In this document: piece by piece, positions 63,303 to 64,000 of the stretch
Position numbering within the stretch: the stretch's first letter is position 1
How the letters are laid out: each line of letters begins with the position of its first letter
Origin: Blastomonas fulva
Lineage (GTDB): Bacteria > Pseudomonadota > Alphaproteobacteria > Sphingomonadales > Sphingomonadaceae
Length of the DNA stretch: 64,000 bases
Assembly (NCBI RefSeq): GCF_003431825.1
Contig: NZ_CP020083.1
Coordinates: 1,299,001 to 1,363,000 of the forward strand
Direction of reading: 5' to 3'
Notes under the pieces: model-generated
The model's database searches: none
What the model was told of the DNA's origin: nothing
Seen by the model: the letters and a program-made list of their open reading frames with translations, nothing else
Translations under genes and position numbers: made by a program

Positions 63303-64000
63303 GTCCTGCTTCCGTGTTGGGCCTGCGCGGTCGAGGAGGATGGCAGCGGCGCATCGCGGCCCATCAGCGCGCGCAATATGCCCTCGCGGATGCCGCGGTC
63401 GGCCACGCCCAGCCGTACCGCAGGCCAGATGTCGAGAATCGATTCGAGGATCGCGCAGCCCGCCACCACCAGATCGGCGCGCTCCTTGCCGATGCACGGC
63501 AGTTCGCGGCGCTGCTGCAGGCTCAGCCCCGCGAGCCGTGTGCTGATCGCGCGCATCGATTCGGACGGCACGATCAGGCCATCGATTGCATCGCGGTTGT
63601 AGCAGGGCAGGTCGAGATGCAGGCTGGCGAGCGTCGTCACCGTGCCGCTGGTGCCCAGCAGCCGCCGGTCGTCGTCCGCCAGCTGCGGCAGGCGCCGGGC
63701 AAAGGGGGCAAAGCTTTCCACCACGCGCGCGCGCATCCGGCGATACGCCGCATCACGCGCCTGTGCGTCATCGGGGTCGAACGATTCGCTCTCGGTCAGC
63801 GTCACCACGCCCCAGGGCACGCTCATCCAGTCGAGGATGTCGGGCACCGGGCCCGAGCTGTCGACCAGCACCAGTTCGGTCGATCCGCCGCCGATGTCGA
63901 AGATCAGCGCGGGGCCGTCGCCGGGCTCGAGCAGGATGTGGCAGCCCAGTACCGCCAGCCGTGCCTCTTCCTCGGCGGTGATGATGTCGAGCACGATGCC
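63299..64000 (-). CDS. ppx: Ppx/GppA phosphatase family protein (N-terminal end beyond window)
   Basis: C-terminal 233 residues of an exopolyphosphatase or pppGpp phosphatase. It has [10 protein letters not shown], the phosphate-binding [15 protein letters not shown] and [14 protein letters not shown]. The sequence [14 protein letters not shown] is typical of the short alphaproteobacterial Ppx form that lacks an HD domain. The frame is open to the window edge, so the start lies beyond 64000. Coupled to rlmE, as in many alphaproteobacteria. Confidence 0.9.
   Translation of the reverse strand, partial: GIVLDIITAEEEARLAVLGCHILLEPGDGPALIFDIGGGSTELVLVDSSGPVPDILDWMSVPWGVVTLTESESFDPDDAQARDAAYRRMRARVVESFAPFARRLPQLADDDRRLLGTSGTVTTLASLHLDLPCYNRDAIDGLIVPSESMRAISTRLAGLSLQQRRELPCIGKERADLVVAGCAILESILDIWPAVRLGVADRGIREGILRALMGRDAPLPSSSTAQAQHGSRT

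Overview
The window is GC-rich, gene-dense DNA from an alphaproteobacterium, most probably of the order Sphingomonadales. The evidence is the gene order around the origin, the UrcA, DUF1491 and DUF6489-like proteins, a fused ThiS-ThiG protein, an otsB-GH15-otsA cluster, and short palindromic repeats of the sort common in sphingomonad spacers. I cannot fix the genus. There are no phage genes, transposases, integrases or CRISPR arrays. Almost everything looks like core chromosome.

The central feature is the probable chromosomal replication origin, in the 282-base gap at 23956-24237 between ppsR (DUF299) and hemE. This is the place oriC occupies in Caulobacter and relatives. The gap holds near-consensus DnaA boxes and an AT-rich stretch next to hemE. 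To the left, genes run mostly leftward (ppsR, maf, aroE, coaE, dnaQ, hpf, ptsN, ribosomal protein operons). To the right they run mostly rightward (hemE, hemJ, rho, mnmE, mnmG, rsmG, parA, parB), so transcription follows replication on both arms. Two perfect parS sites lie inside mnmE and rsmG and a near-perfect one lies near the 3-prime end of rsmG, beside parAB. A parS-like 24-base palindrome stands alone on the left arm after thiSG.

Layout. 1-4.8 kb: a NatAB-type ABC exporter (cut by the window edge), then queG, a pyrimidine 5-nucleotidase and dapD. 4.9-11.9 kb: rplJ-rplL, a hydrolase, a transglutaminase, rplK-rplA, nusG, secE, tRNA-Trp and rplM-rpsI; rpoBC does not follow rplL. 11.9-20 kb: ctaA-cutA-exported protein, a MerC-like protein, thiSG, urcA, a GFA protein, a SleB-like hydrolase, and a ptsN-thioesterase-DUF1491 group. 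20-38 kb: origin region and segregation genes, with a TerC-like protein, a prolyl hydroxylase, a periplasmic beta-propeller plus cytochrome c pair, and a dienelactone hydrolase pair. 38-42 kb: plsC, ydcF, ftsX, ftsE and a zinc-ribbon membrane protein. 42.2-43.3 kb: tRNA-Leu followed by two back-to-back gene remnants (FkbM methyltransferase end and Wzt C-terminal domain), a rearrangement scar. 43.3-49 kb: SemiSWEET, topoisomerase IB and the trehalose cluster. 49-54 kb: nucleotide-sugar genes galE, manB/algC, wecB and ugd. 54-64 kb: a GNAT-fold acyltransferase that may be a ceramide synthase relative, a desaturase, trhO, pdeM, a TonB-dependent receptor, an MFS exporter, rlmE and ppx (cut by the window edge).

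Three classes of palindrome-bounded repeats lie in the spacers. Many genes are coupled by 1- to 14-base stop/start overlaps, so operon structure is easy to read. Starts were chosen from Shine-Dalgarno position, overlap with the upstream gene and family length. Uncertain starts are flagged.
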